Shown: positions 63,046 to 64,000 of the stretch, piece by piece
Layout: the number at the start of each line of letters is the position of its first letter
Numbering within the stretch: the stretch's first letter is position 1
Notes under the pieces: generated by a model
Databases searched by the model: none
What the model saw: the letters and a program-made list of their open reading frames with translations, nothing else
Told to the model about the DNA's origin: nothing
Made by a program: the position numbers and the translations under genes
NCBI RefSeq assembly: GCF_900078685.2
Contig: NZ_LT546166.1
Coordinates: forward strand, 1,752,719-1,816,718
Source: Mycolicibacter icosiumassiliensis
GTDB lineage: Bacteria; Actinomycetota; Actinomycetes; Mycobacteriales; Mycobacteriaceae
Direction of reading: 5' to 3'
DNA: 64,000 bases

Positions 63046-64000
63046 TGACGTCCTCCTTGATCCGCGATGGATTGCGTTGCGGCAGCGGTGGTGTCGGGAA
63101 TGATCCTTCGGAACTTACGACCGGCGCCGGCGACGTCGATTCATCGAGGCGGCTGTTCAACGCGCTGAATTTGCGGTGCAGCACCAGTAGCAGCACCACC
63201 GTGGTCAGCGTGCTGATGCCGGCCAGCGCCGGCTGCCAGTGCTCGTAGCCGTTGTTACGCAGGCTGCGCATCCCCGCGGCGACCAGCACCCAGGACAGCG
63301 CTACTGGAATCAGGATCTTCCAGCCCAGTGCCATGAACTGGTCGTAGCGCAGCCGGGGCAGCGTGCCCCGCAGCCAGATGTAGACGAAGATAAAGCCCCA
63401 CAGCTTGAGGGTGAACCACAGCAGTGGCCACCAGCCGGTGTTGGCGGCCGGCCACATGTTGAACGGGAACGGCGCGTGCCATCCGCCGAGGAACAGCGTG
63501 ACGGCGACGGCCGAAACCGTGGTCATGTTGATGTATTCGGCGAGGAAGAACAGCGCGAACTTCAGCGACGAGTATTCGGTGTGGAAGCCGCCGACCAGCT
63601 CGCCTTCGGCCTCGGGCAGGTCGAACGGCGCCCGGTTGGTCTCACCGACCATCGCGGTCAGATAGACCAGGAACGATGGCATCAGCAGGAAGGCGAACCA
63701 GGCCCGATCCTGGGCCGCCACGATGCCCGAGGTCGCCATCGTCCCGGCATAGAGGAACACCGACGCGAACGCCAGGCCCATCGCGACCTCGTAAGAAATC
63801 ACCTGGGCAGTGGAACGGATTCCGCCGAGCAGAGGATAGGCCGACCCGGACGACCAACCTGCCAGGACGATCCCATACACCCCGATTGAGGACATCGCCA
63901 GGATGAATAGGACCGAGATCGGCAGGTCGGCCAGCTGCAGGGCGGTGTGGTGGCCGAAGATGCTGACCTCCGGGCCGAGCGGGATCACGGCGAACGCGGT
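63038..64000 (-). CDS. nuoH: NADH-quinone oxidoreductase subunit H (5' end beyond the window)
   Basis: The frame is open to the right edge of the window, so the N-terminal part (about 90 residues by comparison with the family) lies outside. Visible: [13 protein letters not shown], the quinone-cavity segment [34 protein letters not shown] with its glutamates, and [26 protein letters not shown]. It connects the peripheral arm with the membrane arm of complex I. Rest of the nuo operon (A-G) is expected beyond the edge. Confidence 0.95.
   Translation of the reverse strand, partial: TAFAVIPLGPEVSIFGHHTALQLADLPISVLFILAMSSIGVYGIVLAGWSSGSAYPLLGGIRSTAQVISYEVAMGLAFASVFLYAGTMATSGIVAAQDRAWFAFLLMPSFLVYLTAMVGETNRAPFDLPEAEGELVGGFHTEYSSLKFALFFLAEYINMTTVSAVAVTLFLGGWHAPFPFNMWPAANTGWWPLLWFTLKLWGFIFVYIWLRGTLPRLRYDQFMALGWKILIPVALSWVLVAAGMRSLRNNGYEHWQPALAGISTLTTVVLLLVLHRKFSALNSRLDESTSPAPVVSSEGSFPTPPLPQRNPSRIKEDVNG

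Overview
The window is chromosomal DNA from a high-GC actinobacterium of the family Mycobacteriaceae. Supporting markers are a complete mce locus with its Mas accessory genes, a mycothiol-linked mycoredoxin next to uvrD2, the whiB7 leader, a UPF0182 giant membrane protein, an Rv3167c/Rv3168/Rv3169-like trio and a type I NADH dehydrogenase (nuo) operon. Gene order from mycoredoxin to the UPF0182 gene, and from the Rv3169-like gene to nuo, resembles the M. tuberculosis Rv3198A-to-Rv3145 interval in reverse orientation, with large insertions. These synteny statements come from memory of those loci, not from a search.

Layout. (1) 322-17839, all + strand: five genes of a toluene/alkene-type soluble diiron monooxygenase (alpha, gamma, Rieske ferredoxin, effector, beta; no reductase). 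They run 69 nt ahead of a full mce locus (yrbEA, yrbEB, mceA-F), four mce-associated (Mas) genes and a membrane protein built from a tandem duplication. Nearly every junction is an ATGA/GTGA overlap or a very short gap, so this looks like one long transcription unit for uptake and first oxidation of a hydrophobic substrate. (2) 17929-31410: conserved housekeeping block (SCO6745-like protein, mycoredoxin, UvrD2, whiB7 leader, ABC1 kinase, TOMM-type protein, Rv3195-like, PDZ/Lon-like protease, UPF0182, two MpaB/DUF2236 proteins). The whiB7 coding sequence is missing. Promoter, upstream ORF and attenuator are intact, but the gene stops after about ten codons and runs into a 56-bp inverted copy of the 3' end of the neighbouring ABC1 kinase gene, giving a 39-bp perfect inverted repeat. 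(3) 31582-39800: an accessory island beside the initiator tRNA-Met. It holds an IS3 fragment, an ISL3 transposase pseudogene interrupted by an intact IS3 element (26-bp inverted repeats, 5-bp target duplication), an AAA ATPase/subtilisin pair matching the IetAS anti-phage system, and a divergent two-gene cassette of unknown function. (4) 40127-55717: cold-shock protein, DsbA-like and maleylpyruvate-isomerase-like genes, AtoE transporter, two toxin-antitoxin loci each with a palindromic operator, and assorted oxidoreductases, hydrolases and a TetR/Rv3168-like divergon. (5) 55722-64000, - strand: flavin reductase-like gene and nuoN, M, L, K, J, I and H (nuoH cut by the window end).

The points most worth following are the whiB7 loss by fold-back rearrangement, the monooxygenase-mce super-operon without a reductase, the IetAS-like pair with its divergent cassette, and a possible 35-codon ORF overlapping the orphan TOMM-type gene.
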